This document shows positions 29,440 through 41,424 of a DNA stretch of 42,383 nt, piece after piece. The notes beneath the pieces were generated by a model, which did no database searches, had not been told where the DNA came from, and saw nothing but the letters and a program-made list of their open reading frames with translations. The stretch is from Basidiobolus ranarum (taxonomy: Eukaryota; Basidiobolomycota; Basidiobolomycetes; Basidiobolales), in the NCBI GenBank assembly GCA_040143965.1, contig JASJQH010006910.1, positions 1-42,383 on the forward strand, in the 5' to 3' direction. Made by a program: the position numbers and the translations under genes. Within the stretch, counting starts at the first letter, position 1. Every line of letters begins with the position of its first letter.

Positions 29440-29802
29440 TCTCTTTGGCTATTTATTTCACAGCATCTCTATATAAATGTGTACATAATTTGTACTTGGA
29501 TTGTCACATCTCTAGATTTTGGAATTTCTAGTCATCAATCTATAAAATCTCAATGCTGGTTTTTTAAAAATCTAATTTAATCTTAGCATATAGAGCAAAT
29601 ATCAATTTGTTTTTAGAAATCTTGCTGAGTTTCTTTGTGCCATTAAGACAATCTTGAGATTGGCCCAAACTTGGGAATGAAAAAATCGTAGAAGTGACTG
29701 TCAAGTTATTTGATTCCAGATCAACCGGTTATTATTGCATTAAAATTATTTAATATCAGAAGAAACCAAATAATATTGCAACCTTTGCAAAGAAAACTCT
29801 TT
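29440..29802. other. Spacer between CHO1 and the TBC1D31 homologue
   Basis: 363 nt of AT-rich sequence. No gene and no clear TATA box. Confidence 0.5.
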
Positions 29803-32800
29803 ATGAGCAGTGAAGCAGCAATTACTACCACCGTACTGTTCGTCGGTGACGCCAAGAAAGGCTTGATATGGGACTCCAACCTACCAAGACCCAGAAAGAG
29901 TAACTTTAGTATAGAGTGAGTAAAGTCATATAATCGCTCTAATTTAGACCTTTATTGACTCGAATATCCTTTCGACAGGCCTTTAGTAACTATATCCAAT
30001 TCCCGAATGCCTACTGAGAAAGTTCCTTCTTCGAAAACAATTCGTTTCAGTGACATAAGCTTTTGTAAACGGATTGGCGGATCTACACAACAAAACTGGT
30101 CGGAAGCGGCATTAGCTACCGTAGATCATCTAGGGAATCTGTTCATTTTTGACTTTGATTCGAATCAGTTAGTTTTCAATTATGTACATTTTACATTAAA
30201 CTTCGTAGAATGCGCGCACTAAGTCTCATAACTTCATATAGATTCTGGCTATTGGCACGCGTAGGTATTGCTGGCACTGCTATTAGCATTCATGGTTCAG
30301 ATAAAACGCGTGAATTAATTATCGGCTTTTCTAACACATCAGTTGGATGCTACGATATTGGTAATATTGATTTTCTGAAAATTTCTTGGATATATTTTAG
30401 AATAGAGATATCAATTCATTTCGAAACGAACTTAGATACTAGAAAGCCGATTGCAAAAATCTTACAAGCCCACAAATTCCCGGTTCATCACATCTCAATA
30501 GATCCATCTAGCTCACTAGTACTACTCACCACATATAGTGATGCGACTCTTTGGGATCGGAAGAATTGGGTACGAAAACGGGTGCTTGCCACAAACTCTA
30601 ATGGAATTCATAAGGTAGTACATTGTTTGATGATTCTTCAGAGCAATATCACCCACATAAATTTCAATACAGGCGAGCTTTTCGACCACCGGAAAGTACA
30701 TCTTTTCCATCTTCAAAAATGGAGCACTCACACTCTGGGATAGCCACAGCTTTGAGTGTATCTGGGAATACAATGAAGCGATTGTTGAAGGCCAAACGAA
30801 CTGCTTTGGCAACTTGACGTTTGATCGAGAAGATGTACTATTTGCTTACGGAACAAAGTATGAAATATTCAATTCACTCAAGTTACCATTGACTGTTGCT
30901 TATGATTCTTTGTCAACCGCAGCAAGATAACAGTTATGAGCATGGAATCACATATATTGCTTGGACAATGTGATCACGAGAGCCTCGAATGTGGAATCGT
31001 CGACATGAAATTCGTCGGGGGGAGTAAGGTATTCTGATCACCGAACTTGATATGGCTAAGATTTCGTGACTGATTCCTTGTTAGATTCTGCTAGTCTTGA
31101 CTGTCAAAGGGATTATGTTTGCTTTAAATATCGAAAACCTCGGTGAAATCCAGCAACTAGACATAGATTTGAAGGTGACATTTGATATTCTATCTGGCCA
31201 TTAGTAGTAAGTGCTAAACGTCTTCAGATTGCCTCATTTGAGATCTCCCATGATGGAAGTTATTTAGCTACTACGTGCGTGCTTCAAAACTCAGTGGTGC
31301 TGATTTGGGCGTTGTCGAGCTTTTTGGGAAAGGTGATGTCTTGTAAAAGTTTACTTGGAAATTCTTCACTATAAGCTCATAATTATTCTCACAGGAATTT
31401 GAAAGAGACATTCCTGCTTTGACCGAGTATCTTGACAAACTAGAGGATGAAAATAGCCCCGAGCTCGAGGGTAACATATCGTATTATTGATTTCTCTAAA
31501 TTTCTCCAATTGATCACTAGATTATTATTCAGAAACCTGGGACGACTACAATCCTTCTATAAGAACGAAAAGGCGTGCAGGTAGATGAATCCGGAAAGCG
31601 CTCCGTAGTGTTATTGAATAACTTACATTATTGCAGAAATCCCACTCAATTCGAACGCCTTTTCCAAACCTACTAAGCTTTCGAAATCATCTGAATCTGA
31701 CTTCGAGAAGGAAGCTCTCAGTAATGGTAGCAACCAAAGTTTGTTTTTTTATGCTACTGGAATTATACGTCATGAAAACTAATGTCACCATTATGAAAAT
31801 ATAGACATTCGAAGCAATTATGAAGATATTTCCCAAAAATCAAGTTTGTGAACTCTATGGCTAACACTCCATAAGTAACAATTGATAACTAAATGATTGA
31901 TTTAGGTAGGATTAATGGGAGCAAACAATCCTCTACAAGCTCCGAACATCTTACTTCTATCCATATCTCCTCAATATCATCTTCAAAGCCATCTCAAAAC
32001 TCGGTTAACAGTTCACAATTCTCATCAGTATTGGTAAGCAGCAGAGCTATACCTGCGCCCTTGCGTGTCTTTATTCAAAATTGCTTCCTTTTACAGAAAA
32101 CGTCTTATCTTAGTAAAGAAATACTATGGAAATATCTACACAAGCAAAAAGGATATCCGTCTAGTGAAAGGTAAATCTCTATAGTATCTCTTGATAGAAT
32201 GAGAGAATCCTTGATTTTAACATGCAGTTGCTCGTAGATTAGCTATTTGGAAGCAGCTTTTGGAAATTCCAGTTGATCGAGAAGCATTCGAGAATTTAGA
32301 CATTAAAGGTGAACATCCAGTCATTGAGAAATTCCGTGGTCTGTTCACTTTGAAAGATAGAGAGCTGGGACGATTAATGGAAAGGTACTCACTAGATTCT
32401 GGCAATACAAAAGAGAATACCAAACTAACTTGCGCACTTCAATTCATTAGAACCATCTCCTGTTTAGCGTATTGGTCACCAGATGTATTGGGTGATATCA
32501 AGCATACGGAAACTTTGACAAAGATGATCTTTCCGTTTGTTATATTATTCAATGCGCACACTTGTGAGACGTTTGAGATGCTAGCAACAATCCTTTGTGA
32601 GTGAACCCTTTTAATACTTAATTTTTCTACTATAAAATACTAAACTGCTACCTTCCAGTGAATTGGACCCAAGGCTTCTGGACTGATGATGAGCCACCGC
32701 AGCTCCCTCTTACTCTGGTTGACAATTTATTACAAGTACAAGACCCAGCGCTATCTGATCACCTCCTACGAAATAAGTTGTCCCCCAAGGTAAATTGATA

Positions 32801-33335
32801 CACATTTTTACCCGGAACTTAACCATTGGATTTACGCTATTTATAGGTTTATAGCTGGACAATGTTTGAATCCCTATTCTCGGAGACCTTCAGTTCTTTC
32901 AGATGGGCTCGAGTATGGGATCATTTGATAACCCAGGAACCCGGGTATCTATACACCCTGATGAATTCTATTCTAATAAGCGAGCGAGAAGTGTTAATGA
33001 AACTAAACGAGAACGAGCTTCTGGTAAATTCCCTAGTGTATTTTGTACAATAGTAGTGGCTGATTCTTATGAATTAATCCAAATATTACTAGACATATTT
33101 GAAGAATTTAAAACCGTCGAATCTGACCGCAGTCTTAGATACCACCGTACAGTTGAGTATGGAAATACCAAACTTGGCCTCAGTTAAACACCTAAAGCGA
33201 TGCCTTTCCTCGTTTAAGGTCCTTCAGGTTCGTCATGGTGAGTATTCGCCGTTAGACACTCACAAGAACTCTCAGAGAATGAGAAAGCAATTATTCAAAT
33301 ACCTTAGAGATATCCAAGTAACATCAGATGTATAA
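29803..33335 (+). CDS. TBC1D31: TBC1D31 (WDR67)-type WD40-TBC protein
   Basis: An 18-exon gene, 817 residues by my splice model: 29803-29915, 29979-30167, 30242-30360, 30436-30614, 30673-30857, 30923-31028, 31085-31174, 31228-31332, 31395-31470, 31533-31580, 31637-31726, 31805-31843, 31906-32033, 32097-32163, 32228-32596, 32659-32789, 32847-33023, 33093-33335. All phases fit and no stop remains. Residues 1-362 are WD40 repeats (NLFIFDFDSNQ, TRELIIGFSNTSVGCYDI, TYSDATLWDRKNW, FKNGALTLWDSHS, KGIMFALNI). Residues ~363-489 are a Ser-rich linker. Residues ~490-817 are a TBC-like domain (YPSIARRLAIWKQLLEIP, LAYWSPDVLGDI, NWTQGFWTDDEPPQLPLTLV). Order and wording follow animal TBC1D31, a centriolar-satellite/ciliogenesis protein, but the long C-terminal coiled coil is absent. 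I see no IxxDxxR or YxQ GAP residues, so Rab-GAP activity is doubtful. The exon 12 and exon 14 donors (GTTTGT, GTGAAA) are the least certain. Confidence 0.82.
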
Positions 33336-33572
33336 AAAGTCACTTATAATGCACAACTTTGCTAACACACACAATATAATAATCTATATTACCCACCCAT
33401 GGCTGAGAAAGCAACGAGTATTTCAGAAGAGAAGAATGCCAAATGTTGAGTAAAACGAACTTTTAATCGAACTTTAAATTGATATTCTACACTGTATCAA
33501 TTGGGGTATTAGGTTATAATGTAAATATGTATGATTTCTAAATAAATTTACATTCACAAAGGTGAAGGTTGT

Positions 33573-34910
33573 TTAAAATAACATGTTCAGGATGAAAACC
33601 ATAGCGACAACCATGGTAACGAATCCCACCAAGTATTGAAGAGCAAGGATACCGGCAATTTCCTTGGCTTTACCGGTGGGATTGTAAAATTGAGTCAACA
33701 ATAAAAGAGTAGTAGCGGAGGGAACACATGCTCCGAACATAAGAAGAAAGCGGAATACACGATCTTCGGGGTCGATCAAATTGGCACGGAATGTAAGAAG
33801 GTCAACATATCCGATACCAATCAATGGGAAAATCACCATCTTGAAGATGGTAATGGCAATTGCGGCAACCTTGGGGACACGACGGAAACTAATCTTGGAT
33901 AACGCAGCGCCGAGATTTAAGAATGCAAGAGGCAGATAAGCACCAGAGATGGTGATAATACTCTCCAAAACCCAATTCAGACAAGGTTCATGATCGCTTC
34001 CAGGCTTAACTACGAAGAGATTCTTCAACGGGCTTACCAGAGCGATCACAATGGCAATGAAGGTAGCAACATTGGGAGGAATCATGAGATTTTTAAGGAA
34101 CTTCTTCATGTTTATCTTCCACTTGGGGGGCGTGATAATTGATTTTCTAGATTCGATCTTTGAGGGATCTACTATGGTGACACTAGAGTCGTTAGGGAGA
34201 GTATTGATGCTATTGGGAAAACGATTGGCCAAGTGAATGGACTCAGTGAGTTGAGTATCTGGAGTTTTGGGAAATGACTCATCTTTCTGAGGCAACTCAG
34301 TGATTGGTTGTATCTCTGGAAGAGTTTCTGGTTTGATGAAATCCTTTTCAATGAGAGTGGAGCCACCACAGACGAAGAGAGTCAAATTGAAAACTACATA
34401 AAACATGGCAGTATAGGCGGAGCCCTTAGCGGATTCTCCGGGGAGGAATGGAGGACTGTTACCAATGGACTCCAATACGGCAAGTGGAAGATCAGCGAAG
34501 TTACCCCATACACTCATGGCGACAAATCCACCCTTGAATCCATCTGGTAGATTGATGAAGCGTCTCATCAGAAACCCACCGCCCAAGCCAAGAAGAATAT
34601 AAGTCACCAGGACTAGGACGGAAAGGCCCATATTCTTAATCTCAGCGATGTCGAGGTGAGGGACTAGCTTGGCAATCAACAGAGATGGTAGCAGACAGTT
34701 GACGATGATCTTTGATATAATCTTGGCACTGGCCGGCGTAATGATTCCTGCTCTGGCTAAGGCGAAACCACCAGCTAGAAATGAATTCAATGGTTAGAGG
34801 CGAGCAGATAGAAAAAGAAGGACTGTATATTAATAATTACCAGCATTGATCAAGAGCTTAAGGATTGGCTTAAGAGCCATCCATATCACATCTTTAGTAG
34901 GTAGAGACAT
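33573..34910 (-). CDS. Auxin-efflux-carrier (AEC) family membrane transporter
   Basis: Exons 34841-34910 and 33573-34774 give 423 residues; the 66-nt intron has GTAATT … TTTCTAG ends. The AEC/PIN-like fold is visible. The first half has hydrophobic segments (LKLLINAAGGFALARAGII, KIIVNCLLPSLLIAKLV, VLVTYILLGLGGGFLMRRF). A hydrophilic Pro/Ser-rich loop spans about residues 180-250. The second-half segments include NVATFIAIVIALVSPL, ITISGAYLPLAFLNLGAAL and ACVPSATTLLLLTQFY. Fungal members (yeast Ecm3/YNL095C group) sit in the ER or plasma membrane, with poorly defined substrates. I chose exon 1 because it supplies the first helix start and has a TATA box 55 nt upstream. The gene converges on the TBC1D31 homologue, with 237 nt between stops. 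Confidence 0.88.
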
Positions 34911-34964
34911 AGCGAACTAGTAAAAGCCGAATGGTAGTGAGTAATGGTCTCTACGCGGTATCTC

Positions 34965-34971
34965 TTTTATA
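34965..34971 (-). promoter_or_regulatory. TATA box of the AEC transporter gene
   Basis: The minus strand reads TATAAAAGAG, about 55 nt before the ATG at 34910. Confidence 0.6.
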
Positions 34972-35937
34972 CTGCAACACCTCAAGATTAGATTGTTCGA
35001 TACAAATCAATCATCTGTCTAGATTTCAGCATCATCAAAGTGGGATTTCTGGACTTACCGAATTGAGCTAGTATCAGACTACGCTTTGCTGGTTTTAAAG
35101 TTCTTGCAGGAATATTTTTCTATCGGTTAGCTAAGGTTTAGGTGTTTTTGGTGTTCTGCGTGTTATGCATTCAATAAACTGTAAATAGAAGCTGTTGGTG
35201 CTGTAAATAGAATTCTATTCTAGGGTTTAATGAATTTTAGAATTCGTACATCACTTATCATTTGCTCAGATTGGAGAGAACAACCCCCGAATCAGGCTGC
35301 TAATCAGACTGGATGTAAATAGAATCTACTATCAGTTGAAATATATATATTCGTTACCTCACCACACCGCATATAGCAGTTGCTATCAGTATGCTACAGT
35401 ATTTGGGCCATGGTTAGAACAATATCACCTCACCTCACCTCACCTTACCTCACCTCACAACAATTAGGTAGTGTTTGGTCTAGAGGGTTAGGGCAATTTA
35501 GGGTTGGACTTATCAGGCAGATTGGAAGCAAATGCTTCGATTGCCATATATGTTGTATCCCATATATTTCTGGTTTAATTATTGCGTTTTCTTATGATCA
35601 AAGCCCCAAAACTCCAACCATCCGAAGTCATACGAAATGCACGTAAGAACGTGATTATGTTTGTCGAACAGCAAGCAAAATCCGAGGTTCGGCACTTAAG
35701 TCGGTTAAACTCTGGATTAAATCTATTAATTATGAGGTGTTTTGTGAGGTTAAAGCATAATGAAACCTACTGAAGGGTAAAAGAGCGGCAAAATCATGGA
35801 TATTTATAGTAACTGACATGCATGGATTGTATATTGCTCAATGGCCTGTCACTTTCCCTTCCCATACCATTGGATAGCAACACAGTACAGCAATCAATAT
35901 GCTTTTGTTCGTCATATTTTGCTAGATAACCCTCCGG
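34972..35937. other. Divergent promoter region between AEC transporter and arrestin genes
   Basis: About 970 nt with no gene. It holds the pentamer microsatellite at 35426-35458 and scattered TAGGGTT motifs (near 35222, 35487 and 35500). The frames at 35380-35773 have no domain. Confidence 0.5.
35426..35458. repeat. (CACCT)n pentamer microsatellite
   Basis: Six CACCT units with one TACCT variant, in tandem, about 520 bp upstream of the arrestin ATG. Confidence 0.85.
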
Positions 35938-35946
35938 TATATAAGG
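35938..35946 (+). promoter_or_regulatory. TATA box of the arrestin-like gene
   Basis: TATATAAGG, 44 nt before the ATG at 35982. It lies inside the longer open frame that begins at 35841, which argues against that earlier ATG. Confidence 0.65.
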
Positions 35947-35981
35947 CTCAGCTAAAGTCTACTGAACGCTGTATCTTTAAG

Positions 35982-37094
35982 ATGTTCAGTCAGGGGATCT
36001 TTCAAATCGAGCTTATGCAGGATCATTTCATCACAGGCCCTGACGACGATGATAGCTCCATCTTCTTGATCAAAGGTAACCTCATATTTGTCCCAACATA
36101 TCCTGTGAAGATCCATCAGATCCATCTCCAGTTCCAGGGCAATTTGGTACTCCACAGAGGTAAGCAGTCCACTGGTTTTTTTCGACAGAAGGGCTTGCCC
36201 TAAATGTGTCTTTTTATTGGTTTAGGAATTCAAAAAACCACGAGAAATCTCGTCCATCATGAGTGGGAGTTTTTGAGTCAGAATAAAGATGCCCAACTCT
36301 TCACTCACCGAACATACTCATTTCCATTCGAACTTGCTCTTCCATCCAGTCTTCCGGAATCCCTCGAAGCAGAGAATGCGCAAATAGAATATGGCTTCAA
36401 GGCCGTCGCAGAGACACCTTTATTCCAGATGAATTTCAAGGCTGAAAAGTCACTGCATATCTCCAAAACCCCCAATCCTCTTATATCGGACTCCTTTAAT
36501 ACCAAATCTCAAGGAGTTTGGAAAGACGTTATTTCTTACGATGTATCTATCCCTGACCACCATTTGAACCCTGGAAAGGTCGTTCCGGTTCATATTCATC
36601 ACATCCCTCTCTATCGCAAAGTCCATGTCGTTGGGGTTGAGGTGATTCTTGGTGAGATTACACTGTATCGAGTGCCGGATCTCAATGACCCAAACAATAT
36701 TACTACGGTTGAAAGCCGGAAATCCGTTCATACTGTCTCCAACTACTTTAGCTGTGATGGAACTGAACAGCAGGTAATCCGAATTCGAATTCCAAATATC
36801 TCCAGAAGACTTCATTGTGACGCTTCTTCCGAGTATATTGAGGTATCCCATAGACTCTATGCCAAGATTGAACTTGAAGTGAACGGAATATACACTAGTA
36901 TGGTTACTTCTCTCCCTATTTTGATCGCAAGCGACCAAAATGTCAAATCCGACTCAGACTCCTCAGTAATAGAGCAGTTGCCGAACTATTTTGACATTAC
37001 CGCAGATCGTCCACCACAATATAGTCATCATATTGTATCTCACACTGAGGATTTGCCCCCAAGATACTCATCAAGATATTCATCCGTGGCATAG
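35982..37094 (+). CDS. Arrestin-related trafficking adaptor (ART/alpha-arrestin)
   Basis: Exons 35982-36159 and 36226-37094 give 348 residues. Arrestin-N begins almost at once (FQIELMQDHFITGPDDDDSS, then FVPTYPVKIHQIHLQFQG). The TYSFPFELALPSSLPESLE strand pair is typical of the family. Arrestin-C follows, with GVWKDVISYDVSIPDHHLNPG, then HIHHIPLYRKVHVVGVEVILGE. The tail has two PPxY motifs (RPPQYSHH and LPPRYSSRY), the docking sites for Nedd4/Rsp5-type ubiquitin ligases. The protein therefore probably links a plasma-membrane transporter to ubiquitination and endocytosis. The 66-nt intron (GTAAGC … TTTTAG) interrupts codon 60. The start is chosen from the TATA box at 35938 and because an upstream ATG (35841) would add 47 residues outside the arrestin fold. 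Confidence 0.88.
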
Positions 37095-38401
37095 TGATTT
37101 CTCTATTATTACCGCACAACCCCTAATTCATCTTTGTAACCCCTAATCATCTTGTACAAATAGCCAATCAAGTAATCCCCTGTAAACTAATTAGATCATC
37201 TCATATTAAACAATATTCGGACATTCGTTTCTCCACATGCTTGTGTTCCATCACATCCCGATAATCCATATGAGGCATCTCCGTCAATTAACCAATCAAC
37301 ACCTCTCAATCTTTTCATTGATCGGTTGTTCTATTGTTGGCCAACTCACTCGGTATCTATATGCTATTATATAAAATAGGTAATGGGGCTATACTTACAA
37401 AATAGGGAATATACCCCAAATAGGGGAAGAACTCTCCGTGAGCAAAAGAATTCGATGGTTGGAATGATGATATTTGGATGATTTTTCCTGGGCCAAACAT
37501 TAGGGCCCAGAATTCAATGGATTTGTTTGAACAATCGATCGGTGTTCAGAACATATTGCTACTTTGGGTGCGCATGGCTTGAGTGGTTGTTCATATCTTC
37601 TCTATGATATACTGGCGATACGTAGGTGTAGGGGTGAGACTGAGGCTATGGCGAGGATACAGTATGCAGATATAAGATCAGGGCTAAAGGTGATGGAGGT
37701 GTGTTGGTTATGACTGGTAAATGGTAAAGTAATCTGTTGGCTGGGTGGTGATTTTTTATGGGATTAACTTAAGCTTAACCTTATTCTGCATCTCAAGAAC
37801 TAGTGACAGATAACAAAGAAGAAGGGGTTATCTAGACCAGATATCACGAAGATCCACAGTGAGGCAGGTGACAGTTAGTGATGTATTTGAGTAGCATAAG
37901 GTTAGTTAATAAAGATATCGCTCTAATTTAGCATTAATTTAGCACCCTGGGATATATAGATAAGATTAGAGAGGCTTAGTTTGAGTATTCTGACCTGTTT
38001 ACTCATGAGTTTGACAGCACTTGGTTAGTTCACAACTGATACCTAACCAAGCTTTAAACAAGAATTAAACAATCCACGAATGGTAGCTATCACCACATGG
38101 TTGATTGTATGCTAAGTGACGCATCAGAATATGTAATGTTTATTTACTCATTGGTCGTTCCTATTGGCGCATAATTTTGATTTGTTTTTGTTTTGACTTT
38201 TTGCTGAATTTTCGTGCGGTAACAGTTCAGTATAGACTTGTGTTGATTTATCAACATTTCAGGCTACCAACCCTTATTTCATCAACATTTCTCTTCCCCT
38301 TTAGGTTTTCTATTCACCTTTACTTCCTTCCCCTTCTGTTGTTACCACAGACAACGTTCTTGTCCTTCAAAGGAAACTTCCTTTTCATATTTCTTTGAAT
38401 C
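37095..38401. other. Intergenic region upstream of kinesin-8
   Basis: 1.3 kb between arrestin and kinesin genes. No gene and no clear TATA box. A pyrimidine-rich tract (about 38250-38350) precedes the kinesin ATG. Confidence 0.5.
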
Positions 38402-41400
38402 ATGTCTTCGGAGTCCAGTGAATCGGCAATCTTGGTTGCTGTGAGAGTCCGTCCTTTTAATGAACGAGAAATAGCACTACTTCCCCCGACTAACAATCAC
38501 CGGTTTCCGTTTGCTACTTCTTTTCAAGCCTCTAATGAACAAGGTCCCTCTAAATACGTCCGTAAAGTTGTTCACGTTATCGACGACCATGTGATTGTAT
38601 TTGACCCTCCTGATGATATGCGCCCTGCACACAAATTTGGCGCTAGTAATAAGCGAAATAAGGATGCAAGATTCGTATTTGATCGCGTTTTTGATGAAGA
38701 TTCAACACAAGAGGATGTATTTGAAGGAACTAGTAAATCCTTGATTGGGAATGTTTTAGGCGGTTTTAATACCACAGTTTTTGCTTATGGTGTGCGTATT
38801 CTATATTTATTGAACTTGTAAACCCTAAGTCAAATTTACTTATCCTCTTTCTTTCTACTTAGGCTACTGGATGTGGAAAAACTCATACTATCAGTGGTAC
38901 ACCAGAGAATCCTGGGATTATCTTCTTGACTATGCAGGAACTCTTTTGTAGAATTGATGCTGTAGAAAATGAAAAGACTATCGAAGTATCTTTGTCTTAT
39001 CTTGAAGTATATAATGAGACCATTCGAGACTTGCTCATACCTGAAGGTAAAGTTTCCGCTCCACTCGCCCTACGAGAGGATTCAAATAAAAAAGTCGTGG
39101 TCTCCGGATTGAGTGAACACTTCCCTCAAAATGTAAGTTCTATTTACTAAGAACCCATGACTAGTTTGATACTTAATTCATTTTGATATGCAATAGGTGG
39201 ATCACGTGATGGACATGATTCTTCGTGGTAATCGAAATCGTACAATTTCGCCAACCGAAGCCAACGCTACCTCTTCTCGTTCTCATGCAGTGTTGCAAAT
39301 CCACATTAAGCAAAGACCAAGAACTGCCAATATTACCACAGACTACGTTATGGCTACTTTAAGTTTGATTGATTTGGCTGGTAGTGAAAGAGCCTCAGTC
39401 ACGGCAAACAAGGGGGAGCGTCTCCAGGAGGGCGCCAACATCAACAGATCCTTATTGGGTAAGTTCATCGACATACATTACATATATATATATATATAAT
39501 GAGTATTAAACTGAATATCGCTTCGTTAGCACTTGGAAATTGTATCAACGCGCTCTGCGACGACACGAAAAAAGCTCATATCCCGTATCGTGATAGTAAA
39601 TTGACTCGTCTTTTGAAATTTTCATTGGGTGGAAATTGTAAAACTGTCATGATCGTTTGCGTTAGTCCATCCAGTCTTTACTACGACGAGACTCATAATA
39701 CCTTGAAGTACGCTAGTCGTGCCAAAAATATCAAGAATCGAGTGGAAAAGAATACATTAAGCGTAAACATGCATGTATCTCAATATGTCAAGATCATTAA
39801 AGATTTACGTACGGAGGTCGAAGAGCTCAAGAGGAAAGTCAAAGAGAAAGCCATCGAGCCTAAAGTTTCCACTGATGGTCCATCAAGTGGATTTAAGCTG
39901 GCTTTAGCTCAACGTAAGCAACTTGAGGAGGCTCAAAAGAAAATTGGTATACACTACGAAAAAGTCAATGAATGCGAGAGTGATATTGGTAACCTCTGGG
40001 CTCAGTTCATGGATACTCACCAACGTTTGGAGGGACTAAAGGCCTGGCGTGATGCCTATTTGTCTGTTACAGCCTCTGAAAGTGATTCTACTATGCAATC
40101 CTATCTCAATATGGTTCAAGATGCGCTTCAGATACTGGAAGAGACCAAAAATGCCATTGCACGCCGTTTAGATTATGCATGGGATACTAACAAACGCCAT
40201 CGTCATCTTATTGAAAGACTTATTCAGGGAGCCGCCCCCAAGATACCCTCTGACATTTCACGAGAAATTAGTTTGGTCAATGATATTCAAAACGTGAATA
40301 CTCGGAACTTGGAATCTTTGAGAACTCGACTTGAGAAACTGGTCATTCTAAACCAGTGTACTAGTCGTAGTCAATCTCATATCGTCCATTCTTTTATGAG
40401 GACAAATGCTACATGCTTGGCTGGACTGCGTGATTGTATTGAGTTGGTAAAAGCTCAAGGGATAGACAGCACTTACCTGAATGACATTTACATGGCTCAA
40501 ATCTCAGTTTTCGCTGAAATGGTCAAGAAGAAGGACATAGCCACTTCTTATGCCGCGGTGGAGGAGGAACTTAAGGAAATGTTGAGTATTCCTGAAGCTT
40601 CCAAAATTGACTCTGACAACTTATCGATGGATCTGAATGAACTGACCATAAAATCTACCAAACCAACTAGATTAATAAGATCTCCAATCAAATCCACAAC
40701 CAGAAAATCCCCACTTCGAGCAGTCTTAATGCGTCGTCTGTCTCCCAAACGCCGCTCCCCAGGGAGAACAACATTGGCAAAATCGAGAGTGAAAGTGACT
40801 AAGATTCCCAAAGAAAGTCCTCAACCCAAGCCAATTTCTCCGAAAATACAAAATATCAAAAGAGTTCGTGTCAACTCCACGACTAATAATGGTTCTGAGG
40901 TTGGTCCTGTCAAAAGAACACGTATGGTAACATTTACTGAGCGTGATGTCTCCTCTCCATTCAAAAAAGACTCTAAAGCCAACCTCAGCCACCTCGTCTC
41001 ATCAGGGGGTTCTGAGAAGGCATCCTCACCATATGTCAAGCCACCGGTCCTTCCCTCGGCCCTAAAGAAGAGCACTGGTATATTGAAATCTAGCCTGAAA
41101 TCCAAGAGCTCCATTTCAAGTACAAAATCTTCTCCTAGCACACCCCAGGACGGTTCCAATAGAAGTGCGGGTGCCATTAGGAGCAATAGTGCACGTAGAC
41201 GTAGTCGTGCCGGATATCATCCAATACACGATGGTGGAAGTAGTCAAAGAAGACGTAGCCGAGGAAATTCGGGTACACCTACAAATGGAATCCTGAAAAC
41301 ATCCACTGGGTCAACTAGAAAATTATTCGGATCAACTTCAGCTGGTACTGGGGGTGGTAGTAGCAATGGCAGTGGCAATGGCAATGGTACTATCAGAAGA

Positions 41401-41424
41401 AGTGGTAAACCTCAATGGCGCTAA
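38402..41424 (+). CDS. KIP3: Kinesin-8 motor protein (Kip3/Klp5-6/KIF18 family)
   Basis: Exons 38402-38791, 38863-39132, 39197-39458 and 39530-41424 give 938 residues. It is a plus-end-directed motor that shortens microtubules and acts in spindle length, chromosome congression and nuclear positioning. The N-terminal motor (~1-385) has RVRPFNERE, the kinesin-8 insert with [11 protein letters not shown]-loop GATGCGKT (130-137, split by intron 1), switch I NATSSRSH (243-250), switch II DLAGSE (279-284) and [25 protein letters not shown] neck and a short coiled coil ([20 protein letters not shown]) follow. The last ~250 residues are basic and Ser/Pro/Thr-rich, with SPIK, KSPLR and RSPGR sites that look like CDK targets, suiting a second microtubule-binding tail. 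Introns are 64-71 nt. Intron 3 contains a (TA)n run. Confidence 0.95.

Noticed and set aside
35841-35981. N-terminal extension of the arrestin from an earlier in-frame ATG
   Set aside because: A TATA box lies inside it and the extra 47 residues are outside the arrestin fold.
38177-38398. 73-codon frame just upstream of kinesin-8
   Set aside because: Pyrimidine-rich leader sequence giving a Phe/Leu-rich frame; more likely kinesin promoter or 5' UTR.
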